Source of the DNA: Betaproteobacteria bacterium
GTDB lineage: Bacteria; Pseudomonadota; Gammaproteobacteria; Burkholderiales; SG8-39
Assembly: GCA_004297625.1 (NCBI GenBank)
Contig: SCTY01000071.1
Location: 124,001-188,000 of the forward strand
Length of the DNA: 64,000 nucleotides
Reading direction: 5' to 3'
This document shows positions 9,817-18,099 of the stretch, piece after piece (position 1 is the stretch's first letter; every line of letters begins with the position of its first letter). The notes under the pieces are model-generated. The model saw nothing but the letters and a program-made list of their open reading frames with translations, did not search any database and was not told the origin of the DNA. The translations under genes were made by a program, and so were the position numbers.

Positions 9817-11948
9817 GCAAGCTCTACGACAAGCTGAAGGAGGCGGAAAAGACCCGCGAAGCCAAAGCCGCCGAGGCGGCGGACGAGGTGCGGCTGCGCA
9901 TCGCGGCCGAGCGCGACGCCGAGCAGGGGTTGCAGGCGCGCATCGGCGAGGAGCGGCGCGCGCTCGATCTGGCGCGCGAGCGCCAGGCGGCCGAAGGCGA
10001 GCTGCGGCGCATCGCCAATGCGCGCGCCGAGGCCGAGGCGAAGGCGGCCCGCGTGGTGGCCGAGCGCGAGCGCGCCGAGGCGCAGGCGGCTGCCGAAGCC
10101 CGGGCGCGCGAGCAGGCCGAGCGCAAGGCGGCGGCGCTCGCCGAGGGCCGGCGCGCCAAGGAGGAGGAGGCGGCGCGGCACGCGCGCGAGCGCCACGAAG
10201 CCGAAGCGCAGGCGGCGGCAGCGATGCGGGAGCGCGCCGCGGTGGAAGAGCAGGCGCGGCGCCTGGCGCGCGAGCGCGCCAATGCGGAGATGCGCGCCCT
10301 CGAGGCGGCGCGCGAGAAGAAGGCGGGCGAAGAGAAGCTCAGGCGTGAAGCCGAGGCGCGCGCCGCGGCGGACGCGGAGGCCGCGCGCCTTGCGAAGGAG
10401 CGCATCGCCACCGAGCAGCGGACCGAGGCGACGGCGAAAGAGCGCGAGCGGCTGGAAGCCGCCGCGGCGGACCTCGCGCGCGCCCGGGCGCAGGCCGAAG
10501 ACCAGGCGCGCTCGGCGGCAGAGCAGAAGACCGCGGCGGAAAAGGCCGCGCGCGAGGCGGCCGAGGCGCGCATCCAGGCCGAGAACGAGGCGGCGGGCGC
10601 GGCCCGCGAGCGCGAGATGGCGGACGCCGGGCTGCGCCACGCGGCGCAGCAGCGGCTGGAGGCGGAAGCGAGCGCGGCGCAAGCCGCGCGCGACAGCGAA
10701 GCGGCGGCCGCGGGCGCGCTCGCCGAGTCGCAGGCGCGCACTGCCGCCGAGAAGGCCGCCGCGGCGGCTGCGGCGGAACGCACGCTGGCCGACGAGCGCG
10801 TGCGCGAGCAGCAGGCCGCGCTCGCTGCGGCGCAGGCCGTTGGGCTACAGGCGGCGCGCGAGCGCGAAGCGGCGGAGACCCGGGCGCACGCCGCCGCCGA
10901 GGAGCGCGCGCAAGCGGAAAACGAGGCGCTTCGCCTTGCGCACGAGCGGCGGCAGGCCGAAGCGGCCGCCGAAGCGGCGCTCGGCGCGCGCATCGAGCTC
11001 GAGCGGCGGCGCAGGCAGATCGCCGAGCAGCTGGCGGCGGCCGAAGCCGCCGCTATCGCCGAGCTGCAGGCGCGGCTCGCCGCCGAGCAGGCGTTGCAGC
11101 GCGAAGCGCAGGCCGCCGCCCAGGCGGAGAAGCAGGCGGCTGCGGCCGCGCGCGAGCGGGAGATGCTCGATAGCGAGCTGCGCCGCGGGGCCCAGGCGCG
11201 CGCGGAAGCGGACGCTCAGGCGCTGCGGCTCGCGCAGGAGCGCGAGCAGACGGAAGCGAGCTCGGTCAGGGCGCTGAACGAAAGGCTGCAGGCCGAGAAG
11301 CGCAGCGAGGCGCTCGCCGTCGAGCGCGCGGAAGCCGAGTCGCGCGCCACCGCGCTGGTGCAGGCGCGCATCACCGCCGAGGAGGCGCTTGCCCGCAAGT
11401 CGCTCGAAGCCGCGGAGGCGGCGCGCCGCGCGGCGCAGGCGCAAGCCGAGCGCGCCGAGCGCGAGGAAGCGTTGCGCCTTGCGGCCACCTCGCGCATGGA
11501 AACGGAGAAGGAAGCGAAGCGCGCCGCCGCCGAGCGCGCCAGGGCGGAAGCGAAGGCGGCGCGGCTGTTCAACCAGCGCGCGGAAGCCGAAGCCGCCGCA
11601 GCCGAGGCGCTGCGCGCGCGCATCGCCGCGGAAGAAGCGCTCGGCCGCAAAGCCGAGGACGCTGCCGAGGCGAAGGAGCGCGCCGCGCAGGCGGCGCGCC
11701 GGCGCGCCGGGGGGCAGGCGGACCTGGAGCTTGTTTCCCGCGAGCGAGCGAGAGCCGAGGCGCGCCTGGCGAGCCTTTCGGCGCGCAGGAAACCGGTGCT
11801 GCTCGCGGTAAGCGGCGCGGTGCTCCTTTCCTTGCTGCTCGGCCTGTACGTGGGTTGGCGCGAGCCCGACACCGCTCCTCGCGCCGATGCCACGGGCGCG
11901 CCGCTCCAGCTCAAGCTGGAGACTTCGCTCGGCTCCTATAAGCCGTAG
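9813..11948 (+). CDS. giant Ala/Glu/Arg coiled-coil protein with C-terminal transmembrane anchor, function unknown
   Basis: A 711-residue protein translationally coupled to the HD-GYP gene (ATGA overlap). Residues 1 to about 655 are almost entirely Ala, Glu, Arg, Lys, Gln and Leu in heptad-like runs of the RAEAEAKAAR and AAREREMADA kind. There is no cysteine and no proline before residue 661. That predicts an uninterrupted helical rod. Residues about 661-682 (from PVLLAVSGAVLLSLLLGLYV) form one membrane segment, leaving about 30 residues beyond it. I do not recognise a family; the composition resembles TolA domain II or scaffold proteins, but the anchor is at the opposite end. By context it could tether or organise the c-di-GMP enzymes at the membrane. 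High GC also opens long antisense frames here, which I regard as artefacts. Confidence 0.8.
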   Translation: MSKLYDKLKEAEKTREAKAAEAADEVRLRIAAERDAEQGLQARIGEERRALDLARERQAAEGELRRIANARAEAEAKAARVVAERERAEAQAAAEARAREQAERKAAALAEGRRAKEEEAARHARERHEAEAQAAAAMRERAAVEEQARRLARERANAEMRALEAAREKKAGEEKLRREAEARAAADAEAARLAKERIATEQRTEATAKERERLEAAAADLARARAQAEDQARSAAEQKTAAEKAAREAAEARIQAENEAAGAAREREMADAGLRHAAQQRLEAEASAAQAARDSEAAAAGALAESQARTAAEKAAAAAAAERTLADERVREQQAALAAAQAVGLQAAREREAAETRAHAAAEERAQAENEALRLAHERRQAEAAAEAALGARIELERRRRQIAEQLAAAEAAAIAELQARLAAEQALQREAQAAAQAEKQAAAAAREREMLDSELRRGAQARAEADAQALRLAQEREQTEASSVRALNERLQAEKRSEALAVERAEAESRATALVQARITAEEALARKSLEAAEAARRAAQAQAERAEREEALRLAATSRMETEKEAKRAAAERARAEAKAARLFNQRAEAEAAAAEALRARIAAEEALGRKAEDAAEAKERAAQAARRRAGGQADLELVSRERARAEARLASLSARRKPVLLAVSGAVLLSLLLGLYVGWREPDTAPRADATGAPLQLKLETSLGSYKP

Positions 11949-12748
11949 AAGCGCTCGGCGTTGTCGCAGAACACCGCGCGGCGCATGGCCGGGTCGGGAA
12001 TCGATTGCAGCACGCAGCCGATGAGGCCGAGATCGTCGAGCGCGCCGCCCGACTGCGAAAGATGCGAGCCCCACATCAGCCGGCCGGGGAATTCCCGGTT
12101 AAGGAGCTTGGCGAGCTGCGCGCTCTCGGGCAGCTTCACCGCGAAATCGCGCCGGCGATCGAGGAGCCGCAGCACCGCCTCGATGCCCGGCGAGTCCACG
12201 GCGGCGTCCTCGCCGAGGTACTCGAGCGCGAGCGGCACCGGAGAGCGCGCCAGCCGCGGCTCGAGCGCGATCCATTCGTCGCAGGAATCGACGTTGACCT
12301 CGATGTGCCACCGCACAGCCGTGCAGCGCCGCGCCACCGCCTCGAAGGACTCGAGGCATACGCCGGCCACGCGCGAGCTCATGAGCCGCGCGCCGACGAA
12401 GCCGGCGGCGGCCATCTTCTGCAGCTCGACGAAGCCGATCTCCGGATGGATGGTGGCCACGCCGCGCGCGGCGACGCCGTTCGCGCGGCATTCCTCGAGC
12501 GCATAGCGGGTGACCGAGTTGTCGAAGCCGTAGCAGCTCGCGTTGACGAGCACGCAGCGCCGGATGCTGAGCGCCCGCAGCCAGGCGAGGTAATGCTCCA
12601 GCGGATACTCGTGCGGCTCGAAGGCGCGGGCCGCGGCGAGCGGGAAGCCCGGCTCGAACACGTGCGCGTGGCAGTCGATGGCGCCCGGTACCGGCCAGGC
12701 GTCGCCGAGCCGCGCCTGGATTTCTTCCGCTGAAGGTGCCAGCCGCAT
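11936..12748 (-). CDS. amidohydrolase (2-pyrone-4,6-dicarboxylate lactonase/LigI-like TIM barrel)
   Basis: A 270-residue metal-dependent hydrolase of the amidohydrolase_2 type. It has IDCHAHVFEPGFPLA near the N-terminus, the first metal-ligand HxH signature. Further in are GVATIHPEIGFVELQKM, a basic MWGSHL segment and the C-terminal CDNAERFYGL, which contains the usual N-A-x-x-x-Y/L ending. Homologues hydrolyse lactones or decarboxylate aromatic acids in catabolic pathways. The gene converges on the coiled-coil gene with a 13-bp tail overlap and is divergent from kup. Its substrate is not evident. Confidence 0.8.
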   Translation of the reverse strand: MRLAPSAEEIQARLGDAWPVPGAIDCHAHVFEPGFPLAAARAFEPHEYPLEHYLAWLRALSIRRCVLVNASCYGFDNSVTRYALEECRANGVAARGVATIHPEIGFVELQKMAAAGFVGARLMSSRVAGVCLESFEAVARRCTAVRWHIEVNVDSCDEWIALEPRLARSPVPLALEYLGEDAAVDSPGIEAVLRLLDRRRDFAVKLPESAQLAKLLNREFPGRLMWGSHLSQSGGALDDLGLIGCVLQSIPDPAMRRAVFCDNAERFYGL

Positions 12749-14685
12749 TGCAGCATCGTACTGTGATTTGCCTTTTGTGCGATGCGGTAGTAGCTTGGCG
12801 CGCCTTGGACGGACACCTTCCCGGCAGGTCGTCGCGAGCCGCGCTTACGCTCGCGGCGCTCGGCGTCGTTTTCGGCGACATCGGCACCAGCCCGCTGTAC
12901 GCCGTCAAGGAAACCTTCTCTCCCGCGCACGGCATCGCGCTCGATGCGGCGAACATTCTCGGCGGCCTGTCGACGATCTTCTGGGCGCTGATGAGCGTCG
13001 TGTCGCTGAAGTACGTGCTGCTCATCATGCGCGCCGACAACCGCGGCGAAGGCGGCATCATGGCGCTCATCGCGCTCGCCCAGTCGGCGGTGCGCGACCG
13101 CCCGGAGTGGCGCATCCCGCTCATGCTGATCGGCATCTTCGGCGCGTCGCTGTTCTACGGCGACGCGGTGCTCACTCCGGCCATCTCCGTGCTCTCGGCG
13201 GTGGAGGGCCTGCACGTCGGCACGAGCATATTCGACCACTACGTGGTCCCCATCGCGGTCGCGGTGCTGGTTGCGCTGTTCGCGTTCCAGTCGCGCGGCA
13301 CCGCGACGGTCGGGCGCCTGTTCGGCCCGATCACCCTGCTCTGGTTCCTCGCCATCGGCGCCGCCGGCCTCCACGGCATCGTGCGCGCGCCCCAGGTTCT
13401 TGCGGCGCTGAATCCGCTGCACGCGCTTTCCTTCGTGACCAGCCACGGTTTTGCCTCCTTCGTCGTGCTGGGCGCCGTGGTGCTCGCGGTGACGGGCGCG
13501 GAGGCGCTGTACGCCGACATGGGCCACTTCGGCAAGGCGGCGGTGCGCAGAGGCTGGTTCGGCATCGCCGCACCTTCGCTGGTGCTCAACTATTTCGGCC
13601 AGGGCGCGCTGCTGATCGAGCGGCCGGAAGCGGTGGCGAACCCGTTCTACCTGCTGCTGCCCGACTGGGCGCTCTACCCGATGGTGGCGCTCGCCACAGC
13701 GGCGACCGTGATCGCCTCGCAGGCCGTGATCTCGGGGGCGTTTTCCATGACGCGCCAGGCGGCCCAGCTCGGCTTTCTGCCGCGCATCAACATCGTCCAC
13801 ACCTCGGCACGCGAGATCGGCCAGATCTACATCCCGAGCATCAACTGGGGGCTGTGCGCGATCGTGGTGGCCGCGGTCGTCGGCTTCGGCTCCTCCTCGA
13901 GGCTCGCCGGCGCGTACGGCGTCGCCGTGACGGCGACCATGATGGTGGACACGCTGCTCACGTTCTTCGTCATCCGCTACCGCTGGAACTACCCGCTGGC
14001 GATCTGCATCCTCGCCACCGGCTTCTTTCTCGTCATCGATCTTTCCTTCTTCTCGGCCACGCTGCTCAAGATCGCCGACGGCGGCTGGTTCCCTCTGGCG
14101 ATCGGCGCCTGCGTATTCGCGCTCATGACCACCTGGCGGCGCGGCCGCGAGATCCTGTTCACCCGGCTGCGCACCTCGTCGGTGCCGCTCGAGCCTTTTC
14201 TCGAATCCCTGTTCCGCGACCCGCCGCCGCGCGTGCCCGGGACGTCGGTGTTCCTGACCGCCACGCCGGAGGCCACGCCGCACGCGCTGCTGCACAACCT
14301 GAACCACAACAAGGTGCTGCACGAGCGCGTGGTGTTCCTCACCGTCGAGATCCGCGACGAGCCCTGGGTATCGGCCAAGGAACGGGTCACCTGCCAGAAG
14401 CTCGGCAACGGCTGCTGGCGCGTGCACGTGAACTACGGCTTTCTCGAGCGGCCGGACGTCACGCGCGCGCTGGATCTGTGCGCCGGCGCCGGCCTGCCGT
14501 TCAACATGATGGAAACGTCGTTCTTCCTCTCGCGCGAGAAGATCGTTCCGGTGGCGGGCGTCGCGATGCCGCTGTGGCGCGACCGGATCTTCGCGGCCAT
14601 GGCGCGCAACTCGGCCAACGTCACCGATTTCTTCAACATCCCGAACAACCGCGTGATCGAGCTCGGCACGCGGGTCGAGATCTGA
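12736..14685 (+). CDS. kup: Kup-family potassium uptake transporter
   Basis: Up to 649 residues, with the Kup N-terminal signature LAALGVVFGDIGTSPLYAVKE and multiple hydrophobic helices through about residue 470, then a cytoplasmic C-terminal part. Further family marks: NRGEGGIMAL, SLFYGDAVLTPAISVLSA and SQAVISGAFSMTRQA. It imports K+ with H+ in the inner membrane. The start is uncertain: GTG 12736 would overlap the divergent amidohydrolase start, whereas TTG 12805 gives the usual short leader of about 13 residues before the first helix. No regulatory motif is evident in the short divergent region. Confidence 0.92.
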   Translation: MPAALQHRTVICLLCDAVVAWRALDGHLPGRSSRAALTLAALGVVFGDIGTSPLYAVKETFSPAHGIALDAANILGGLSTIFWALMSVVSLKYVLLIMRADNRGEGGIMALIALAQSAVRDRPEWRIPLMLIGIFGASLFYGDAVLTPAISVLSAVEGLHVGTSIFDHYVVPIAVAVLVALFAFQSRGTATVGRLFGPITLLWFLAIGAAGLHGIVRAPQVLAALNPLHALSFVTSHGFASFVVLGAVVLAVTGAEALYADMGHFGKAAVRRGWFGIAAPSLVLNYFGQGALLIERPEAVANPFYLLLPDWALYPMVALATAATVIASQAVISGAFSMTRQAAQLGFLPRINIVHTSAREIGQIYIPSINWGLCAIVVAAVVGFGSSSRLAGAYGVAVTATMMVDTLLTFFVIRYRWNYPLAICILATGFFLVIDLSFFSATLLKIADGGWFPLAIGACVFALMTTWRRGREILFTRLRTSSVPLEPFLESLFRDPPPRVPGTSVFLTATPEATPHALLHNLNHNKVLHERVVFLTVEIRDEPWVSAKERVTCQKLGNGCWRVHVNYGFLERPDVTRALDLCAGAGLPFNMMETSFFLSREKIVPVAGVAMPLWRDRIFAAMARNSANVTDFFNIPNNRVIELGTRVEI

Positions 14686-14705
14686 AATGGGGTCTGTCCC
14701 TATTT
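14685..14705. repeat. short imperfect palindrome, REP-like (GGGGTCTGTCCC core)
   Basis: AAATGGGG and CCCTATTT form an 8-bp imperfect stem (7 of 8 pairs) around a 5-nt loop, overlapping the kup stop codon. The CTGTCCCT core resembles the arms of the repeat at 39994-40031 (GGACGGA/TCCGTCCC). It may be a short dispersed REP-type element also serving as a transcript end. Confidence 0.4.
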
Positions 14706-14933
14706 CTCTTCGAACGCCAGGCGCAGGCGCGCGAGCGCCTTGTGGATGGATTGCAGCTCCGCGTCGGACGTGCTGCCTGCGCGCAAGGTATCGATGATCT
14801 GATCGGAGGCGTCGTCGTAGGCGTCCAGGAGCGCCGGCCTGCTTGCCTTGGCGCGCACGAGCTCCGTGACCGTGGCGAGCAGCAGGGTGAAGCCGGCGAT
14901 GGTTCTTTTCATTTCTGCGTCGTTATGCGCCAT
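14700..14933 (-). CDS. small hypothetical protein
   Basis: An uncertain 77-codon frame on the minus strand between kup and the next sensor kinase. Starts at ATG 14933, ATG 14912 and TTG 14969 are all possible; none has a convincing ribosome site. From ATG 14912 the N-terminus KRTIAGFTLLLATVTELV is hydrophobic enough for a weak signal or membrane helix. The rest is charged and probably helical (ALLDAYDDASDQIIDTL, then HKALARLRLAFEEK). I recognise no family. It may be a real small protein or chance open frame in GC-rich DNA. Confidence 0.35.
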   Translation of the reverse strand: MAHNDAEMKRTIAGFTLLLATVTELVRAKASRPALLDAYDDASDQIIDTLRAGSTSDAELQSIHKALARLRLAFEEK

Positions 14934-14940
14934 GCGTGCG

Positions 14941-14974
14941 AGGCTAAGGTAGCCTTGTAGACCCAACAATTGGG
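14941..14974. promoter_or_regulatory. paired inverted repeats upstream of the FixL-like kinase gene
   Basis: AGGCTA-AGG-TAGCCT at 14941-14955 is a perfect 6-bp dyad, and CCCAA-CAA-TTGGG at 14962-14974 is a perfect 5-bp dyad. Both lie 26-60 bp before ATG 15000. Their placement suits operators for regulation of the two-component pair, possibly by its own regulator. No experimental motif is claimed. Confidence 0.35.
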
Positions 14975-14999
14975 GGAAACCCTAGTAAGCTTTCGCACC

Positions 15000-16331
15000 A
15001 TGCGAGCCGCGCTCTATCGCCTCTCGCTTGCCGCGCCGCTCGGGCGCAATGCACTGATTAGGGGCGCTGGGGTCGTCGCCGGCGTGGCGCTAGTCGGGCT
15101 GATTTCGCTCGTCGACCACGCGACCGGTCTGCTGAATCACCTCGAGCTCCTCTATGTGGTGCCGATCGCCGTCGCAAGCTGGATGTCAGGCCGCATCGGC
15201 GGGCTTGCGGTCGCGCTCGCCGCGGCGGCCAGCTGGCAGTTCGCGCAACCGGCCGCGCTCGCGAGCGTGGTGGCGATCGTGCTGTTTATTCTTTTTGTCG
15301 GACTGGTCGGGCGCCTGCGCGAATCGCTGGATCGCTCCGACGAGCGCTTCAACGCCGCGATGGAAGCGCTGGTGGATCCGGTATACGCGGAGGATAAGCG
15401 CACCGGCGAGCTGCTTTACCGCAACCGCTGCTACACCGAGATGTTCGGCGCCGCGCAGCCGCGCTTCCATGCCGGCGGCGAAACGCAAAGCCCGGCCGGC
15501 GACCGGTGGTTCGTGCTGCGCTCGCGTCCGCTCGCCTGGCGCGACGGCCGCGACGCCACCCTGTGCGTGCTCTCCGACGTGACCGAAGAACGGCGCGCGC
15601 GCGAGCTGATCGCCATGCACCGCGATGCCGCGCACCGCACCGCGCGCCTCATCGCGCTGGGCGAGTTCGCTTCGGCCATCGCGCACGAGCTGAACCAGCC
15701 GCTCGCGGCGATCGCTACCTACAACCACAGCTGCATGCGCATGCTGCAGTCGGGCAAGCTCGAAACCGAGGAGTTGCAGCAGGCGATGCACATCTGCCGC
15801 GACCAGGCAAAGCGCGCGGGCAAGATCATCCAGCGCCTGCGCGAGTTGCTGCGGCAGCCGGGTCCGGCGTTCGCCGAGCAGAATCTGAACGAGCTCGTCG
15901 CCGCGGTGCTCGCGCTGGCCGAGCCCGAAGCGCGCGATGCAGGCATCCGTTTCGAGCGTCTGCTCGCGGCGACAGCGCCGGTCGTGCGCGCCGACCGGCT
16001 GCTCATCGAGCAGGTGGCGCTCAATCTCGTGCGTAACGCGATGGAAGCGGTCCAGGCGCTGCCGGGCGCGCGGCGGCGCATCACGGTGGCGACCCGCGTG
16101 GAGCCGGACGGCAGCGGCACCCTGTCGGTTTCGGACCTCGGCGAAGGCATTGCGCCGGATGTCGAAGCGAGCCTGTTCCTTCCGTTCGTGACCACGAAGC
16201 CGGGCGGCCTCGGACTCGGGCTTTCGATCTGCCGCTCGGTGGTCGAAGCCCACGGCGGCAGCATCCGCCACGAACGCAACCCGCGCGCCAGCGGCGCGGT
16301 GTTCGAAGTCACGCTGCCGGGAGCCGCATGA
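15000..16331 (+). CDS. membrane PAS sensor histidine kinase (FixL/TtrS/DctB-like)
   Basis: A 443-residue kinase, starting at ATG 15000; an upstream in-frame TTG at 14970 is less likely. The first 110 residues contain three or four hydrophobic segments (AGVVAGVALVGLISLV, HLELLYVVPIAVASWM, VVAIVLFILFVGLVG). A degenerate PAS-like region follows (about 120-200), then the H box FASAIAHELNQPLAAIATYN with His 229. The ATPase domain has NLVRNAMEAV, SDLGEGIAP and GGLGLGLSICRSVVE. The HELNQPLAA form is typical of kinases paired with FixJ-type regulators, and the next gene is one. The signal sensed is unknown. Confidence 0.9.
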   Translation: MRAALYRLSLAAPLGRNALIRGAGVVAGVALVGLISLVDHATGLLNHLELLYVVPIAVASWMSGRIGGLAVALAAAASWQFAQPAALASVVAIVLFILFVGLVGRLRESLDRSDERFNAAMEALVDPVYAEDKRTGELLYRNRCYTEMFGAAQPRFHAGGETQSPAGDRWFVLRSRPLAWRDGRDATLCVLSDVTEERRARELIAMHRDAAHRTARLIALGEFASAIAHELNQPLAAIATYNHSCMRMLQSGKLETEELQQAMHICRDQAKRAGKIIQRLRELLRQPGPAFAEQNLNELVAAVLALAEPEARDAGIRFERLLAATAPVVRADRLLIEQVALNLVRNAMEAVQALPGARRRITVATRVEPDGSGTLSVSDLGEGIAPDVEASLFLPFVTTKPGGLGLGLSICRSVVEAHGGSIRHERNPRASGAVFEVTLPGAA

Positions 16332-16927
16332 GCCGCGTCTACATCGTCGACGACGACTACGCCGTCAGGAGCGCGCTGCGGCTTCTCTTCCGCACCGCCG
16401 AGCTCGAGGTGGAAGCGTTTTCCTCCGCGGACGCGTTCCTCGAGGACGCGGACCTCGCTCGGCGCTGCTGCGTTCTGCTCGATATCCGCATGCCCGGCAT
16501 GACGGGAACCGCGCTGCAGGACGAGCTGTTGCGCCGGGGCGTGCGCGTGCCGGTGATCTTCATCACCGGCCACGGCGACATCCCGGTGGCGGTCGAGGCG
16601 ATCAAGAAGGGCGCCCTCGATTTCATCGAGAAGCCTTTCGACGACGAGCGGCTGCTTTCGCAGGTGCGCGCCGCGCTGGAGCGCTTCGACGAGATGACCG
16701 CGGCGAAAGAAGAAGCATCGGCCGCGCCGCTCGCGCTCGACACCCTGCTCAGCGCGCGCCAGCGCGAGGTGCTCGCGCGCGTGCTCGACGGCAAGCCGAG
16801 CCGGGAGATCGCCGAGGAGCTGGCGATCAGCGTGAAGACGGTCGAATTCCACCGCGCGCGCATCATGCACAAGCTCGGCGTCAAGACGGCTGCCGAGCTC
16901 TTCCGCCGCTGCCTGGGCGGGAGCTGA
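16328..16927 (+). CDS. FixJ-type response regulator (REC + LuxR HTH)
   Basis: A 199-residue regulator whose ATG overlaps the kinase stop (ATGA), so the pair is translationally coupled. The receiver begins YIVDDDYAVRSALRLLFR, with Asp 52 in CVLLDIRMPGMTG and the Lys in FIEKPFDDERL. The C-terminal HTH is LSARQREVLARVLDGKPSRE followed by IAEELAISVKTVEFHRARIM, the LuxR/FixJ DNA-binding motif. It should activate transcription when phosphorylated by the upstream kinase. The 3' end overlaps the convergent MFS gene by 47 bp. Its target genes are unknown; the dyads at 14941-14974 are candidates. Confidence 0.92.
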   Translation: MSRVYIVDDDYAVRSALRLLFRTAELEVEAFSSADAFLEDADLARRCCVLLDIRMPGMTGTALQDELLRRGVRVPVIFITGHGDIPVAVEAIKKGALDFIEKPFDDERLLSQVRAALERFDEMTAAKEEASAAPLALDTLLSARQREVLARVLDGKPSREIAEELAISVKTVEFHRARIMHKLGVKTAAELFRRCLGGS

Positions 16928-18068
16928 GCACGAGGCCGGCGAGCGCAAGCGCGGTGAAGGCCGCGCCGGCATAGAAGGTCCAGCGCGCGCCGAACGCGCC
17001 CCACAGCCAGCCGGCGAGCACGCTCGCCGCGAGAAGCGCGCCCCCGGAGACGAGGTGGAACACGCCGAATGCCGTGCCGCGCAGCCTGCCGGGCGCCGCG
17101 TCGGCGACGAGCGTCGACAGCAGCCCTTGCGTGAGTCCCATGTGCACGCCCCACAGCACGATGCCGCCGAAGAACCAGAACCAGTCGCGGGTGGTGCCGA
17201 GCACGATGTCCGCGGCGATCAGCGCGGCAAATCCCCAGACGAGGAGGGCTTTGCGCTGACCGTGATCAGCCGCTATTCCGGCGGGATAGGCGATGGCGGT
17301 GTACACCACGTTCATGACCACCAGCACGCTCGGCACCATGGCGAGCGCGATGCCGAGGTCCTGCGCCCGCAGCACGAGGAACGCTTCCGAGAAGCGCGCG
17401 AGCGTCATTACGGCGCCGAGCGCCACGACGAGCCAGAAGTGGCGGCCGAACTCGCGCAGGGCGCGGGAAACCGGCTGGGCGGTCGTCTGCCGCGCCGAGC
17501 GTCCGGGTTCCTCGACGACGAGCAGCAGGACAAGCACGGAAACGACCGCAGGAATCACTGCGAACCACAGCACCGTGCGCACTTCGCTCGCTAAGGCGAG
17601 CATGAGCAGGATGGCCGCCAGCGGACCGAGCACCGCGCCGACGGTATCGAGCGCCTGGCGCAATCCATACGCCGCGCCGCGCTGCCCTTCGGGCGTCACA
17701 TCGGCGATGAGCGCATCGCGCGGCGCGCCGCGGATTCCCTTGCCGATGCGGTCCATGAAGCGAGCGCCGAGCACCAGCGCCACCGAGCCGGCGAGCGGGA
17801 AAAGCGGCTTGGAGAGCGCCGCGAGGCCATAGCCGAGCGCGACGAGCGGCTTGCGGTGCGCCAGCTTGTCCGAGAGCGCGCCGGAGAACACCTTGACGAT
17901 CGACGCGGTCGCCTCGGCGATTCCCTCCACGACGCCGACCGCCACCATGCTCGCGCCGAGGACCACGGTCATGAACACCGGCAGCAGCGCATGCACCAGC
18001 TCCGAGGAGAGGTCCATGAAAAGCGACACCAGCCCCAGGGCCCAGACGGTTCTCGGCAAGGATTTCAT
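16881..18068 (-). CDS. MFS transporter
   Basis: A 395-residue inner-membrane transporter of the major facilitator superfamily, with about 12 hydrophobic segments. The start is ATG 18068, chosen for its GGAG site a few bases upstream; a longer frame to 18158 would run into the divergent aminotransferase. Recognisable marks: the loop 2-3 motif GALSDKLAHRKPLVALGYG, MDRIGKGIRGAPRDALIAD and GLRQALDTVGAVLGPLAA. The RIGKGIRGAPRDALIAD segment is shared by a subgroup of uncharacterised bacterial MFS proteins. Substrate unknown. It overlaps the response regulator tail to tail and is divergent from the aminotransferase at 18100. Confidence 0.88.
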   Translation of the reverse strand: MKSLPRTVWALGLVSLFMDLSSELVHALLPVFMTVVLGASMVAVGVVEGIAEATASIVKVFSGALSDKLAHRKPLVALGYGLAALSKPLFPLAGSVALVLGARFMDRIGKGIRGAPRDALIADVTPEGQRGAAYGLRQALDTVGAVLGPLAAILLMLALASEVRTVLWFAVIPAVVSVLVLLLVVEEPGRSARQTTAQPVSRALREFGRHFWLVVALGAVMTLARFSEAFLVLRAQDLGIALAMVPSVLVVMNVVYTAIAYPAGIAADHGQRKALLVWGFAALIAADIVLGTTRDWFWFFGGIVLWGVHMGLTQGLLSTLVADAAPGRLRGTAFGVFHLVSGGALLAASVLAGWLWGAFGARWTFYAGAAFTALALAGLVLSSRPGSGGRARQPS

Positions 18069-18099
18069 GTTCTCCGGTGAGTCTACAATGGCGGCTTCC

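Noticed and set aside
9606..10993. Long minus-strand open frames (358 and 389 codons) inside the coiled-coil gene
   Set aside because: They mirror the repetitive GC-rich Ala/Glu/Arg sequence, read as Arg/Ser/Ala or Leu/Arg runs without domains, and the plus-strand frame has the operon position and membrane segment.
12379..14427. 682-codon minus-strand open frame opposite kup
   Set aside because: Low-complexity Arg/His/Glu composition without motifs; kup has full family signatures on the plus strand.
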